A stretch of 64,000 bases of DNA from Apoda limacodes (GCA_946406115.1 OX291543.1:30778815-30842814); one strand, 5' to 3'; positions 33,328 to 46,080 are shown, counted from the first letter of the stretch. The notes: generated by a model not told the origin, from the letters alone. Program-made: numbers and translations.

Positions 33328-34059
33328 AAAATATTTTTAGACACAATAACACAAAAAGGTTTCGTATCGTTTTGTTAATTTAAATTTTTTATAAGTTTTG
33401 TTAATTTAAAGATTATATAAGTTTTGTTAATTTGACATTCTATCCATATCGGCAGGGCATTTTCACTTCGCACGAACTATAGAAATTTTTCGAATTATTC
33501 GGTCTTTCTTTAGTATATAACAAACTATGACTGACTCGTCGAAAAATCAATTGGGCTGTTATAACCGCAGCGCAGAGTACATTTAGACTTCTCTTGGTCG
33601 CCTAGAAGGGTAATAAAGAAGTGGCGCCATCCTTACGGAAAAGCTGGAACTAGCATTAGTCACATAGGTATATACCTACTTATGCATTAAATAATGAAAT
33701 AAATCATGTGGATTTGAAATTGAATATTGAAATTTCATTCTTCGATATATTAACTTTTTAAGCGTCACGAAAGAAAATCAAGATCCTAAAATCACAGTGG
33801 TGTGAATGGCGAGCAAATATTTATGTATTAATTGTTTTATTTCTTAAAAAAAAGTTATATAAAGTGTACATAAATTATATACTGCTATTTGGTGTGTGAT
33901 AAAGAAGATCTTGCAATAGTTTTCCAAAAAATATTATGATATTCTAAATCTCTTTTGCCACCAATAATATTATTTACGTTTTTGCAATAATGAATAAAAA
34001 AAAAAACTTTTTACAAAATTATGCATATATTTTTTTTTAATTGTGACTTCACAATACTT
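33328..34059. other. Intergenic, no gene
   Basis: AT-rich. The only structure is the short tandem repeat at 33369-33435. Confidence 0.5.
33369..33435. repeat. 26-bp tandem repeat, about 2.6 units
   Basis: gttttgttaatttaaa followed by ten AT-rich bases, repeated at 33369, 33395 and (partial) 33421, just outside the right edge of the tandem duplication. Confidence 0.8.
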
Positions 34060-34830
34060 CAATTAATATAATTTATATCTATTTCTGTAGAAACTTCGGT
34101 TTTAATACATTCTTTTAGTTGTTGTTTTTCTAATTTTTTTTTAAGGAACTCTATTATGTCTTGAATGCCTTGCCAGCCTTCATACGTCTCCACGCACGGC
34201 CCACCCTCATAAGCGAGGGTGATTTGGGCCATAGTACACACGCGGGCCCAGTGCGGATTGTGAACTTCACATACGTTTTTTTTTCTTGACGCATGCAGGT
34301 TTCCTCACGATGTTTTCCTTCATCGAAAAGCCAGTGGTGTGAATAAATTAATCAGTGTACTTGAGAAATTAAGAAAAGACTCATTGGTACACGCCGACCC
34401 CGGGGTTCGAACCTCCGCCACTTGGGACGTGGAGTGAAATTTAAGCCCCTCGGCCACCACCAACTATATGTCTTGAATACTCGATATATTTTCCAAAAAA
34501 ATGTACTGGCATTGCAAAGCCATCCTCTACTTCCATATTCTCGTTTTTTAATGTACCTTATCTAATATTTTAATTAATTTAATATTTTAAAAACTTTTTT
34601 TGGACTTGACTCTCCTCGAGGTTCATTTTGGAAGCCAATAGAGTAAGTTCTATGTCATGTCATATAATCATCAAAGTCAATAGATAGGCAAGTGTAGTCT
34701 GGTTTGCATTCCTCAATAACAAGGGTATGTGATTCTTCAGCGTAATTATTTTAACAGTTTGCTCCATAAGCATGAACACCGGAGATAATATTATTGCCAT
34801 TACAAATCGTGTCCTCTATTATTAGTCAGT
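34060..34830 (-). pseudogene. Decayed ORF of unknown function, split by a SINE
   Basis: On the minus strand from about 34750 a readable stretch runs AEESHTLVIEECKPDYTCLS, then IDFDDYM, one stop, and HRTYSIGFQNEPRGESSPKK. A second block (MEVEDGFAMPVH at about 34520-34550) and a C-terminal block (IIEFLKKKLEKQQLKECIK to a stop at 34059-34061) follow in shifted frames around a SINE. The acidic then lysine-rich composition looks like coding sequence, but I do not recognise the family. It could be exons of a decayed host gene or part of a DNA transposon. Confidence 0.35.
34155..34478 (-). mobile_element. tRNA-derived SINE with 12-bp target duplication
   Basis: tatgtcttgaat occurs at 34155-34166 and again at 34467-34478 and brackets the element. 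Inside, the B-box-like GGGGTTCGAACCTCCGCCA lies at about 34402-34420, and the phrase 'gcatgcaggtttcctcacga' at about 34293-34312 is a widespread lepidopteran SINE signature. Related, truncated copies lie at 45960-46080 and 47130-47215. Confidence 0.75.
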
Positions 34831-37800
34831 GCCGGTTTTAGGGCTACCAGCACTCTGGGCGAAATTTCTATAGCGCCCCCTAGCTGCTGTCCGAACCTAT
34901 GTGAAAAAAAGGAAAGAATAAAACAAGGAAAACAATCAATAAACAACTATTTAAAAAAAATACTTATAGAATTTTACGTTTTTAGCCTTTCTATCGGCAA
35001 ACTCTCTTCTCTCTTATACTAAAAGTCAATAGTTTCCGCAATTTTATTTTCAATTGACCAAGTTGCCAGGCTTGTCAATTAGATTTAAGATTTAAATATT
35101 ACCGATCACAGTTTTTTTTTTATCAGGTGAATCTTTGAAAATTCCTTTCCATAACAGCAATATAACCTTCAGGTTAAGTTACTTTAAAACTATTTATTTT
35201 AAAATTACAAAAAAATTTCCTTTCTATAGTAAGTCACATGGTTCAGTTTGCATAGCTTTTTTTGATTTTTGAATTGGTCTTCAAAAAGAGACCCCCATTT
35301 TACAAATTCTTTAATATACATTACACATCCGTATTTGGGTCACAGAAATTCATATGTGTACCAAATTTCAACTTAACCAGTCCCGTTGACGTTGAAGATA
35401 ATTGTTTGTGACATCTTAGACGGGTTTCGTTTTTTATTCGAATGTACAGAACCCTAAAAAGTTTTGGAGTACTCATTTAATTGTTCGATTTGAATTTGTT
35501 AGAAATCAAGGTGTTGACCATAGACTGCTGAAAAATTCATTAATTTTTGTAAGAAGTTATAGCGGCATCGCGTGCAGATTCACATCGCATTTAATCCTTG
35601 TCGCCGTTTAAATACAGGTTAATTTTTAAGTTCTTTAGGCAAGTCCTGGCCTGTTAAAATGGCGCTTATAAAGCTCATATTTATTTACTCTTCCAAGAAC
35701 TCGCAGAATTTTTTTCAACACGTCTATGCATATTCCAAAAAATATGCATTTTAATTGTAGAAAGTATCCAAAGGAATCATCTCATTTACCTTTACAATGA
35801 GCTCAAACGTAGGTAGGTACATAATTTAACATGTACCTTCAATATATTTGTGCATGGCGAATATCGCTGAATCTACATTTAGCGATAAGTACTTTTTTGG
35901 ATTCCGTACTCATTAGGCAGAAACTACACTTATAAAATCGTTCACTAGCGTCGCACACAGTAGGCATAGGTAAAAGTAATAACAGAGCGTATTAAGATAT
36001 TACGCTAGGGTACCTAATAGCAGCAAGCGTTGTCCACCGCATCACACACAGGTCAGCTCTTGGGACCTTGGAAAAATTGGAAGTCTCGAGGACCTCAGAC
36101 TTATGAATTCGGAAGAAAAATATATGCGAGTACTTTCATAGGTCATGAGGTTGGACTTACTTGCATACGTTTCTTACTCGAATTCCCGAGATCGGAGAGA
36201 CAGTTCGCAATAAGCTCCCTTGTTTAGTCTCGAGAGTCAAGATGTACTTATTCCATACATTTCCATAGGTACTGTAACTCTTAAGTCACTCGCTGGCTTA
36301 TAATAATTGCTGAAGAGGTACTGGGGGCGTGCCGCTACTCTTACCGTAGTAAGATTCGAGGATTCTAGTCAGGATGCGGGAATCAATGATGATTAGGGGT
36401 GTAACTATCTGTTTATTCACCCTCCTACTACTCTTAATCGCTGACAATGTTTCATTAACCTAAGATACAAACTTTATAAAAAACTTTTAGGTATTTCACT
36501 CCTGGACCTCAGACTTCATTGATATATTACTCCAATAGAATATTCTTCCCTACACATAAGGACGAAGGAGTCATTCTCGTCATTTATTAAATCATTCCGA
36601 TAAATTTATAAAAATCTACATGTTTTTTTTTCTATCTATATTTTTCACTTAGCCGTCACTCTACTTGTATTCGTTTTTTTTCTAATTGTTTGAATTGGAA
36701 AACAATAGATAAGTGGAAATTTAATAATATACAAATTTTACCTTCCAATAAAATTCTTATTATGTTTCCATAGACGTCCGAAGTCCAGGTAGTCAACATC
36801 ATTATGAGCCGAACAATAACCAAATAACATGGCGGCTTATATTAGGTAAAAAATTAAATATGGTCAACAGAAAGTAGGTTTATCTACTTCCGGCGCTGTC
36901 GGCGGAGGTCACGTAACGGAAAACAGCGACGTTATAACTTACGATAAAGAGTTTGAACTATTTTGCTTTCAAGAAATTATTTGTAACTGCTCAGAGACAT
37001 TCGGTTATGTGTCAAAGAAACATAAAAACACTTAAAATTTGCTACAAATAGGATTGAAAGAAAGATATATTTCATTACATGCCTTATTTGCATTAAGCTT
37101 GTTATATTCATGATGCCAATTTTGTTAGGTATGATTTATTAATTGGGTAATTTTCTACACGGTTATGTAAAGCTACTACAGATCTATACTACCCGGTGAA
37201 ATTCGTATTCCGCTTCAGCTTCAGATACTATAAGTAATAAGCCTTTACTTAAGCGCCGATTGCCTCGGTTTTTTGCTGGGCCAAATGGATGAAGAACAAA
37301 TCAGCTGGCAGCATTTGCAAAATAAATGTATGAAAACTAAACATCCCTACTGGACATTAGACCTTTTTATGAAATTACTTATATATAAAGTTATTATTAA
37401 AATTGCAGTGGGCCGCAGCAGAATGCACAGAGAGCTGCGAGTTTCATATGCCTGATTTAAGGTTTCCTAAAATTTCGAAAATCAGACTACTAGGTCTATG
37501 TTTATAACATATGAACCAACTAGAATCGAATTTGATTACCGATGAGTTAAAAATATGTTTTTAAGACAGAAACCGAAATTAAATCGATAGAACACTTACA
37601 ATGAAATTATCATTGTAGTATAGTAAAAGTGCAAGACCACAATTACCAGAGAAACCACCAAACAAATGCAGAAACCCGAATTCATGAGTCATAAACTATT
37701 TATATTATTAGGATATATGAAAGTGATCTTGTATTACATATGGGAATATTAAGGGCACTGACACGCGCACACGAGTATAGCACAAAAAGTGAAATAGGCG

Positions 37801-38649
37801 AGTCTCAAAAGCTAGCTATCCCCGCTGCTGCGCTGGTAAAGGATATCAAGGGTTAATGTACCTATTGCCACACACCAAGACTACAATTTACTGCGTGGCT
37901 GTATGCGATGAGTTTGTAAGTATATACCTTCAAAAAAAAATTAATCAATGTATTTACAGGTGTACAGGTAGATCAACTAGCGCAAAACGGTAAGCATCGT
38001 TGCGGTGAAGAGGTGGTGAGGTGTTGTCCACCGTACAGCTCGCAACTGTTGGGCCTCGCGTCTGCGGCGGCGGCAGTCGAGCGCACAAAATTCTATGATC
38101 TGAGGTTTATATAGAAGTTGACCTACTTACTAGTGCGACGCCGCCGCTGCACGCGCTATACAACGACGAAGTGCGGTTTGAAAGAGAGCGGCATCTACCA
38201 CCTCCGGCTCCTGTGCTGCAAAAACGCATTTCCTATACTCGCCGGTTGTCTTGCTCAGAGGCACCGATGATGCGACTCTGTAGCTGTTTTGCGCTACGAC
38301 AAAGGAGTATAGTGTATCCACAACTAAATTCCATTACAAATATACCTAGTGCAGGAAGGTAAGTTACAATGGGTTATTGTCTTCAGCAGGATGTCAGCAA
38401 CTCTTTCTTACGAGTAGTGAATTGGATGTAAAGAGCAAGTTCCATCCAAAAATTAACAGAGCAAGATGTACGTACGTCAGGGGACGGCTGCTCGCTATGT
38501 TTATTTGGAATTAAGTTTCTTTTACGTAGGCGCCAATTAACACATGAAACCGTGGCCGTTTTGAGGTGTCTCAGCATGCAAGGTACACCTGGCCAGGGAA
38601 AAGTCAAACCTAGATAGTCGTGTCAGCATCTCTTACAGGCCCCTAAAAT
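34831..38649. other. Intergenic, 3.8 kb, no gene supported
   Basis: A dispersed repeat with 'tgtaccaaatttcaacttaa' (about 35357) and 'acagaaccctaaaaag' (about 35446-35461) resembles the one at 5216-5413. A GC-richer patch at 37975-38370 has frames on both strands without recognisable domains. Frames at 36030-36227, 37273-37455 and 38383-38607 (-) have no support beyond length. Confidence 0.4.
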
Positions 38650-38910
38650 GCCCCTTCCACGTTCCAACGCCTTATGAACACAGCACTTTCTGGCCTACAG
38701 GGCATCCGATGCTTCGTTTACCTCGTCCTATATGCTCCTGACCTCAAATCCCACATTGATAACCTCACTTCAGTCTCAGAGACTCCGCAACTTTAACCTG
38801 AAACTCCAACCAGATAAATGCAAGTTCCTTAGGAAAGAAGTAGCTTATGTGGGCCACATCATTACAGAAGGTGTAAACCCCAATCCTGAAAAGGTCAAAG
38901 CGTGACTGAA
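38650..38910 (+). pseudogene. Gypsy/errantivirus-like reverse transcriptase fragment
   Basis: Broken frames show TFQRLMNTALSGLQ, then LYAPDLKSHID, LRNFNLKLQPDKCKFLRKEV and YVGHIITEGVNPNPEKVKA, the palm-to-thumb part of a gypsy-type Pol. The catalytic Asp-Asp box is deleted, and the sequence jumps from here to the integrase, so RNase H is missing. No flanking LTR could be identified. Confidence 0.75.
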
Positions 38911-38939
38911 TTCCCAACATAATTTACCCAGTCCCAAGC

Positions 38940-39960
38940 GAAATCCCAAAAATCCTTAGAGAGAATCACTACATCCCTATTGCCGGCCATTAAGGTACCG
39001 TTAGAATGCTCAATCGAATTAAAGAGAGGTATTACTGGAAAAACATGAGATCTGACATTGAGACCTATGTCAAAAAGAGCACACTTTGTCAAGCAAATAA
39101 AGCGCTCCGACAAACAAACCGTGCCCCACTGCAAATCACCACTTCATCAACACGGCCTTTCGAAAAGGTTAGCGCTGATATAGTTGGACCCTTGCCTGAA
39201 GCAGTATTACTTAACTGAAATTCATCGTAACACTCCAAGACGATCTTACTAAGTACTCAGCGGCGTATTCTATCTCAAACGCAACAACAGAAGAAACTTG
39301 AGAATGTCTGGTCCATTTAATATCCGCTTTTGGCATCCCTAAAATAATTGTGACCGATCAGGGCACTAACTTCACCGCAGAGTTATTTAAGAGAACCTGC
39401 GAATTCCTAAAAATCAAACAAATATGGTCGACCCCATATCACCCCCAAACACAAGGTGTCCTAGAACGTAGCCATTCGACGTTGAAAGAGTACCTTAAAT
39501 CCTACGTTAATGATAACCAAACTGATTGGCACAAATACGTATACACCGCTATGTTAGCATATAATACTAATGTCCACTGCACGACACATTTTACTCCATT
39601 TGAGCTCCTCTTCGGCCATAAGCCACATATCCCAAATTCCATTTACGACCTTCGCCCTGAACTTACTTACCCTGAATACGTAAAGATGCTACACCACCGC
39701 TTAAAACTTTCCCGGCAAAAAGCCCTCGACAATATAAACGCCTTGAAAGATCAAAAACATACTACGACCAACACTCCCGACCAGTAAAATACAAAATTGG
39801 AGATCTAGTATATATATTAAAAACCACCTTCGGTTACGTAAGGCACTTTCACCCGTCTGGAAAGGGCCGTACAAAGTTGTGAAAGTGCACGGTAACAATA
39901 CCTTATCACTACTTATAAACCGCTACTTTGATCAGGTCAAACTAGCGTCTATCGCCATAT
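38940..39960 (+). pseudogene. Gypsy/errantivirus-like integrase, frameshifted
   Basis: The N-terminal HHCC zinc-binding part is at 39006-39218 (MLNRIKERYYWKNMRSDIE, one zinc Cys changed to Ser in KKSTLC), running to VSADIVGPLPEA with the first catalytic Asp. After a frameshift with stops (39216-39349) the core continues with TDQGTNFTAELF (second Asp), HPQTQGVLERSHSTLKEYL (Glu) and a C-terminal segment to about 39960 (KYKIGDLVYIL, VKVHGNNTLSLL) with another frameshift at about 39780. Order and motifs match gypsy-group integrase. It is inactive. Confidence 0.82.
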
Positions 39961-40021
39961 AAACCAACATATACTCACCTTTAGTTTTACCATTTTCAGA
40001 ATTGGCCTGCCGTATACTTGT

Positions 40022-40729
40022 ATGACGCAATCGACAAGAGAGTTCACGCAACCAATCAGTACAGGTCCCGGCATCTATTTTGACCCAGTAGGTTCCATGA
40101 AACTTGTTAGCGATCAATTACATATAATAATTCCCGTAGATATTAATTATGTTAAGTCACACCTCGCGTACATTAATAGCATTTTATGAACCACCCGCTA
40201 CAATAGCCAACAAAACGAATTTATTAATGATACGGAGTGTCATAATTTACTAAGACCTCTAAAGTCACTATATGAAGACATATTTAACGACTATGCAGCA
40301 ATTTCTCACCTGATCTCGCAAAGAAATAAAAGATCAGCTTGGTTAGCCGGTATCGGCACAGTTTTTAAGCACATTTTCGGGACAATAGACGAAAATGACG
40401 CCATAAAATATAATAAGGCTATTGACATTATGCAAAACAAACAAACTAACTTAGCTTACTTGATGAAGGAAAATATATTAATAGCCTCTTCAGTATTAGA
40501 TAATTTTAACGAGACCTTTAATCGTGTAAGTGTAAATGAGGCCAATCTGAACGACGATATTGATAAACTTTTAAATATTTCTACTAGTAATAACATTAAA
40601 AATAGTTTAAATTTAATCGGGAATACTTTTGAACTTTGTGCCAACAACTGGTTACATAATTTTTTAAATAATATTCATTCAAGGATAAGAAAATTCACAG
40701 AATCCAAACACAAGAGCAATCACAATTAA
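40022..40729 (+). pseudogene. Errantivirus Env-like (baculovirus F-like) remnant
   Basis: One frame from ATG 40022 to the stop at 40729, interrupted by a single TGA at 40187-40189. It has an F-protein layout: a polar N-terminal part, a furin-type site RNKR (40322-40333), then a hydrophobic fusion-peptide-like segment (SAWLAGIGTVFKHIFG) and a long helical heptad region. The C-terminal transmembrane anchor is absent, because the frame stops before it. Being downstream of integrase fits an errantivirus (insect gypsy-type endogenous retrovirus). This is an old, non-functional copy. Confidence 0.7.
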
Positions 40730-42327
40730 GATATGGCTTTGGGTGACGCCGTCTTTTCTGGATCGCATAAGGACACCTTTCTTTCTTCTTTGGATTGTGT
40801 CCGTGAAATTATTTTAAGTGTGTGTGATTATAGCGTGATTTTGTGTGCAACCACTACAAATGTATTTTGAAACAAAATTTATCTACTTTGTAAATTCATC
40901 AAAAATAATGGCCGAATAAAATTTTATAAAACCAAAAACAGCCAGCTCTTAACATTTTGTTCTTTTTTTTTGAACTTAAAATCGAACGAAAAGTTTTATG
41001 AACTTCCGAATTTATGGACAAAGAATTTTGTATGAAAACTCTGCCTGGCAAATCACCGCTTAGTTTCTGCGGTCTGAAACACGTCCCACCCTTCTGTTGC
41101 ATTCCCATCAGGAATATTGTAAACTATCTTTTGCAGTTCTGAACCTCCAAAATGCATTACTGCTTAGCTCTTTTCTTCTCACTCGTATTAATACCAGATG
41201 CATCCAGGTATATAGACAGTGCTCGCTTTCAACGCTTCCACCTAACGCCAACAGATGTAGGTTCTCCTTCGCAGTCAAACTTTAACTCAAGAGTAAGTTG
41301 TGACATGATATCGTGGTATCTAGAATGAATCAGATTATTTATTTTTAATATATCAGAAATGTTATGTATAAAGTAATGTATCGGAAGTGTCTACATATGT
41401 ATAGTACCTGCTGATGATACTTTTAAGGAGCTATCCTCAATTAATTCAATTGAATTATGATCAGCCATGATGCTTTTTATGACATAAGTTCATAAGCATG
41501 TTGATCTGCCATTACTCGGCCGACTTACACGAAAACCGATAGTAACATATTAAAGTATTATATTTTTTTTTTTTTCGGAAGTTCTATGAAGAATATTAGT
41601 ATACATTTAAAGTCAACAGCTCAATTCACTTATGCTTAATAGTTGTCAAATTTTGTCAGAATGGGTCCCATATGTGATAAGATTCTCGTTAGAAGGGGCA
41701 ATCTAACTTTTAAAACATTTAGGTACTACAGAGAAATGGTAACCATATTCAGTTATTGGTTCAGATCACATTAACCTTAAAAGGTTTAATTTTAATGTGA
41801 CGTCAGTGTTTTTAAACACGAATACTATATTAAACACGGTAAACTAGAAGTACCTATTCTCTGATGTAACGAAAAGAAAATACAGTTAAAATATTTTATG
41901 AATAATTGTTATAAACTATATAAAGTCATCACTTTTTACCACTAAAATTAAATGTCTTAAACACGAGACTGCACTTTAACATGTAAAATTGTACCAGAAT
42001 CCACGCTTAAGCAGCCGGCTACCAGTAAAATACTTTATTTTGTTGGTCTATGTTTAAAACAATCTATAAAACTGCAAATTCTGGTATTGGTTTGATTGTC
42101 CTGGAGTGAAAATGGCCTGCTAACTTCACTTGAAGTCTGGCTTTGACTTTAGTGAGTATCCTAATATTTTTCCTAATAATGAAACGGAAATTGAGCAATT
42201 TTTTTGAACACTCAACCTAGGTATTACATAAAAGTCAGGTATTTTTAGATTTATTAGGTATATTTTTGTATATTGCCAATAGATACATATTTTAAAATCA
42301 TTTTTAAGCCACCCGCAGCGAATCAAT
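40730..42327. other. Intergenic, no gene
   Basis: AT-rich. I looked here for a 3' LTR of the gypsy-like element and found no matching left copy. A T-run lies at about 41563-41575. Confidence 0.45.
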
Positions 42328-42644
42328 TCATCGTCTAAATTTCTCGAAGATCAAAGTATATTCTTGACAATATGGCATTTCCTCAAAAACAGTTAAACCC
42401 TTACATATTTTTTCAAAACAGCCTTTTATTTCAACATTATTTAGGTACCAAATTGTAATAAAGTTGCTATAGATTAATTCCGAGAAGATATTGTTTTTGT
42501 TTTTCTGATAGTTCGTTTCCTTTGAGCGGCGCATTATTTGAGGTCCAATTCTCTGAACAAACTTGACATTTACATAGAATTTTAAATACTCTGTAAAGAC
42601 AAATAGCTCTTTTTGATTTATCGGTGCATTCCATCCAAAGAAGT
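42328..42644 (-). pseudogene. SMYD4-like gene C, last exon remnant
   Basis: On the minus strand an acceptor, ttattttgtttcag, ends at 42645. The following sequence in the family frame encodes LLWMECTDKSKRAICLYRVF and the post-SET cluster ILCKCQVCSENW, reaches a TAG in the middle of the exon (about 42468), and resumes in another frame with CFEKICKGLTVFEEMPYCQE to the stop at 42328. The shared acceptor position and tail with A and B establish homology. The stop and frameshift make it a pseudogene. Confidence 0.75.
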
Positions 42645-43120
42645 CTGAAACAAAATAATATTTTATTAACAATGAACTAATTCGCGAAGTTCACCTTAGC
42701 CGTTATATGCTCCATAGGCCTATTCTTAGAGTCGGAGGCTTAGGCCTTGGTCTACTACGCTGGTCTAATGCGTGTTTGCGGATGATTTCAAGCTACCCGT
42801 CAGGCCTCGTATGATAGCTAGGACCAATGGTTTAACACCCCTCTGAAACACGGAGCAGCTCATAGGGGAACTTTCGATGCACAAATGTAACTATAGGCCA
42901 CTACGTGAAATTCAGAACTATTTTGAATATTTGTTCAGCTATCTCTTGAGCTAAAAATCAAATTAAAATGTCCGTCACAGCAGGAATAACAAATAAACAG
43001 GCTTTTTTTTTTCTTATATCATTTAGGATTAGTATACATATTGTACGGCTTCCTGGGCCTTTGATAGGAGATATGACTTCGGATTCCTAACCCTTTTACT
43101 ACGGTAACATTTTTTGAACA
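42645..43120. other. Gap between the two gene C pieces
   Basis: Only about 480 nt where A and B have MYND-SET coding and a long intron. No MYND or SET sequence is seen. A dispersed phrase around 42830-42860 ('taacacccctctgaaacacgg') recurs in variant form near 43685-43705. Confidence 0.5.
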
Positions 43121-43433
43121 GTTGCTGTATGCAAGCTTCATAGCTTCCCTAGTGTTGCTCTCAATAAGGCTAAATTGTATAATTTTAGTGCATCATGATA
43201 TAAACTTGCTTTGAATGCCTCATTACCATTACTACATAGTAATTCAGATTCTTCATCAGATTTTGATTCTTTAGGTGCATGTTTCTTAACACTGTATTGA
43301 TTTAACATTTCCATAAATTTAAGCACGGCTTCGGATGGATCACCATCATCTATTGCCTTGTAAACACCTATATTTAAGCCTGTTTCAGAAAAAAAAAATC
43401 TACTTTTCTTATGGAATCACCAAAACTGCTCAT
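43121..43433 (-). pseudogene. SMYD4-like gene C, N-terminal TPR remnant
   Basis: From ATG (complement 43433-43431) the frame gives MSSFGDSIRK. A T10 tract then shifts the frame, and the next part reads ETGLNIGVYKAIDDGDP, AVLKFMEMLNQYS, SELLCSNGNEAFKASLYHDA and LKLYNLALLRA, matching residues about 12-82 of protein B. Another shift near 43155 precedes REAMKLAYSN, after which similarity ends. Two frameshifts and the missing centre make it a truncated, inverted pseudogene copy. Confidence 0.75.
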
Positions 43434-45959
43434 TCTTAAGAAGTATCTATCTGTCTACCTGAAAAGCCAAAATTTAATTTATGACAGTATATGACAGAAC
43501 TAGAAATGTAAATTTTTAAAAACTGTTAGGATAGTTGTTGTCCGCCCCATTGCAGGGCCATTGTCCATAACGCCGACCTAGCGAGAAATGGTGGACATTT
43601 ATTGAGTTTTCAAGCCATTTATAAGGCCTCTGTCTTAGCCTTCATGACTTTTGTCTTGACACAACATAGCCAGGATCAACAGTTTAACCTGCCCTCTGAA
43701 GCATGGAGCTCAGAAAAACGTACCACTAGGTGGTCACACATCTATGTATGTTTTTTTTCCTTAAAACTTAGTTTGGAAAATACAGTTTTGTGATCCAGCA
43801 AGTAGTCAGTTAAATAATAATATATATAAATTAATGCCATTATAACGAATAAAACTCACCGCAATCATTAGATATGTGAGTTAAAAACACAATCAAACAG
43901 AAAAATAAACAAAACCGGTGAAAAATATCTACCAAATTGCAAGCACTTACAAACAGTGATAATGGCAGATAGACACATACTAAATTGATACTATTCTAAA
44001 TAAAACGCAAGTACACATCTAATTAAAAACATTTGTACTTTGTTATTAAAATTTTAATATATTTTGATTTTTAATTTTGCAATCTTATCTATCAATCATT
44101 TTTAGGCAACAGATAGGAAGAGCATAAAAAAACGTATCCCACAAATCTTTAGTCTACCTTTACCAATTTCACTCAATGTATGTAAGTGAAAGCTGGGGAA
44201 GTGAAAGAGACAGAGTAATAGTATAAGTAATGGCTTTACAGTATGTTGAAGAAATAAATAAATTAAATTTATATAAAATATACCTCAGATGATAGGTAGG
44301 TAATATCCTCATATGTAACCTCAAGGAAGCAATTTTGGAAATAATCTAATTATTATATTTTTTAATTTTTACAATGTCAAATAGTTCCTATATGGCATTC
44401 CAGTGCATACATGGCAAGTAAGATAAAGGATAGTACCTATCATTTGTAGTTTATGTTATATATAATTTACTCAGCTCTCTTTTAACTGGAGGAGCCCAAA
44501 CTTGGTAGGTTTTGAATATACTTTTTAGATTTTTAGAGAACAAGTGATTGAAAGTTATTTATGTGCTATACTTTTAGATATCTACCCCACAGGGTTGGTT
44601 TCTGAAAAAAATTTCAAATCCCATACAAAAAATTGATATATCGTAGTGACGTAGGGCCAGGGGGGACGTCCCCTAAGGGGAATATTTTTAGGAACTACGG
44701 CTCAGAATGATTGTTTTAAACTAAAGTACCTAGTTACCTGTGTACCAAACGGCTATCCTCTACATTGGTTTTCAATTTTTGAACAAAATTGACGTACACC
44801 GACCACTATTTAAGGGTACAGATATATGACATCGATATGAAAAAACAATGGTATATGTTTGGCACCACGGCACACTCAAACAAAACGTTACTCCAGATCT
44901 CCTTCCTAATTGTTTTTGTGAAGTCAAAAGGAAATACGATTTTAAAAATTTCAACATGTTTAGGTAACCTGCTGTTATTAAATTTAAATTTCTGCTGCTG
45001 CTGTTGCCCCTCAAAAACCCAAAAGAAATACTGCCCCTAAAAATCTCTTCAAACTTCTTCAGCTGTCATCGCTGAGCTCAGGGTCGCAAGAGGCGTGTTC
45101 ATAAACTCAACTTGGGTTAACCCAGGCAGCACTGACGACAGGATAACAAATTTATTTTTCTGCAGTAAAAAAGAGACAGCATACAATTACCCCCGGTAGA
45201 GTGATTGTTGGAAAGCGGTTCTGATAAAATTTTCAAAATTTCCCCATAGAAGCCAGAAAAAAACCAAAAATCGATCTATCTATCTACTAATACTATTTCA
45301 GTAAGTTTTTCCCAATTTTTTTTCAAGTACCTGTTTATCTTCTCATATTTATTATGATATTGGGTTTATTACCTATCATAAAAACAACAGTATAATTCGC
45401 ATAACTACATTTATTCAGATATACCCTACCGTCATTATTCCGAAAAACCCGTCAAGGGCGAGCTCACGCAGTTAGGACTCTGTACTAAAACAACAAAGGT
45501 AGTCGATATGCCAGAGGCCATCGTAGGTTTCTATCAACTTTTATTAAAATTACATTTTCAGAAAACCTATAGTTTTCCTGTGATTAATGAACCTAATATA
45601 AATTCAAAAATTTAGCTTTTGAAACCTAGGACAGTGAAGGGGAATGGTAATTTATTGTAAACCGTTGCAGCTGTATAATTAGGATCACTGAACTTAAAAT
45701 TAAAAAAAAAACAAACCAAAAAAACTTAAATTTACATTTATAGCTGTTATAAGTAGACCCGTATTTTTGGTCAGGTTTTTCATTCAAATACCACTCTGTG
45801 TACATTACGTATTATTTGTAGAAAAAAACCTCGAATGCACACTAAATGATCCTAATAAGAGTCCCATTTTACCTTTTGAGGTACGGAGACTAACAAGAGA
45901 ACCAACTACGTGTAATTGAAACCAAATTATCAGATATTGCACTATTTACTAATCTTCCT
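43434..45959. other. Intergenic, 2.5 kb, no gene supported
   Basis: 43550-43740 resembles a dispersed repeat ('tgccctctgaagcatggagct'). 44490-44700 carries phrases of the repeat family seen at 5216 and 35200 ('aaatcccatacaaaaaattg'). The remainder is AT-rich without recognisable content. Confidence 0.4.
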
Positions 45960-46080
45960 TATCAGCCTTATGCGTCCCCACTGTTGAGGCACGGCCTACC
46001 CCCACCCGGGACGATGTGATCCATATTCCACACGCGGGCCCAATGCAGATTGTGGACTTCACATTCGTCTTTTTTTAAAC
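45960..46080 (-). mobile_element. Truncated SINE
   Basis: Shares 'cacacgcgggcccaatgcag' and 'attgtggacttcacat' with the SINE at 34167-34466 (there at about 34236-34270). The B-box half is lost. Confidence 0.6.

Noticed and set aside
34390..34430. tRNA-like B box GGTTCGAACC
   Set aside because: It belongs to a SINE with target-site duplication. There is no full cloverleaf.
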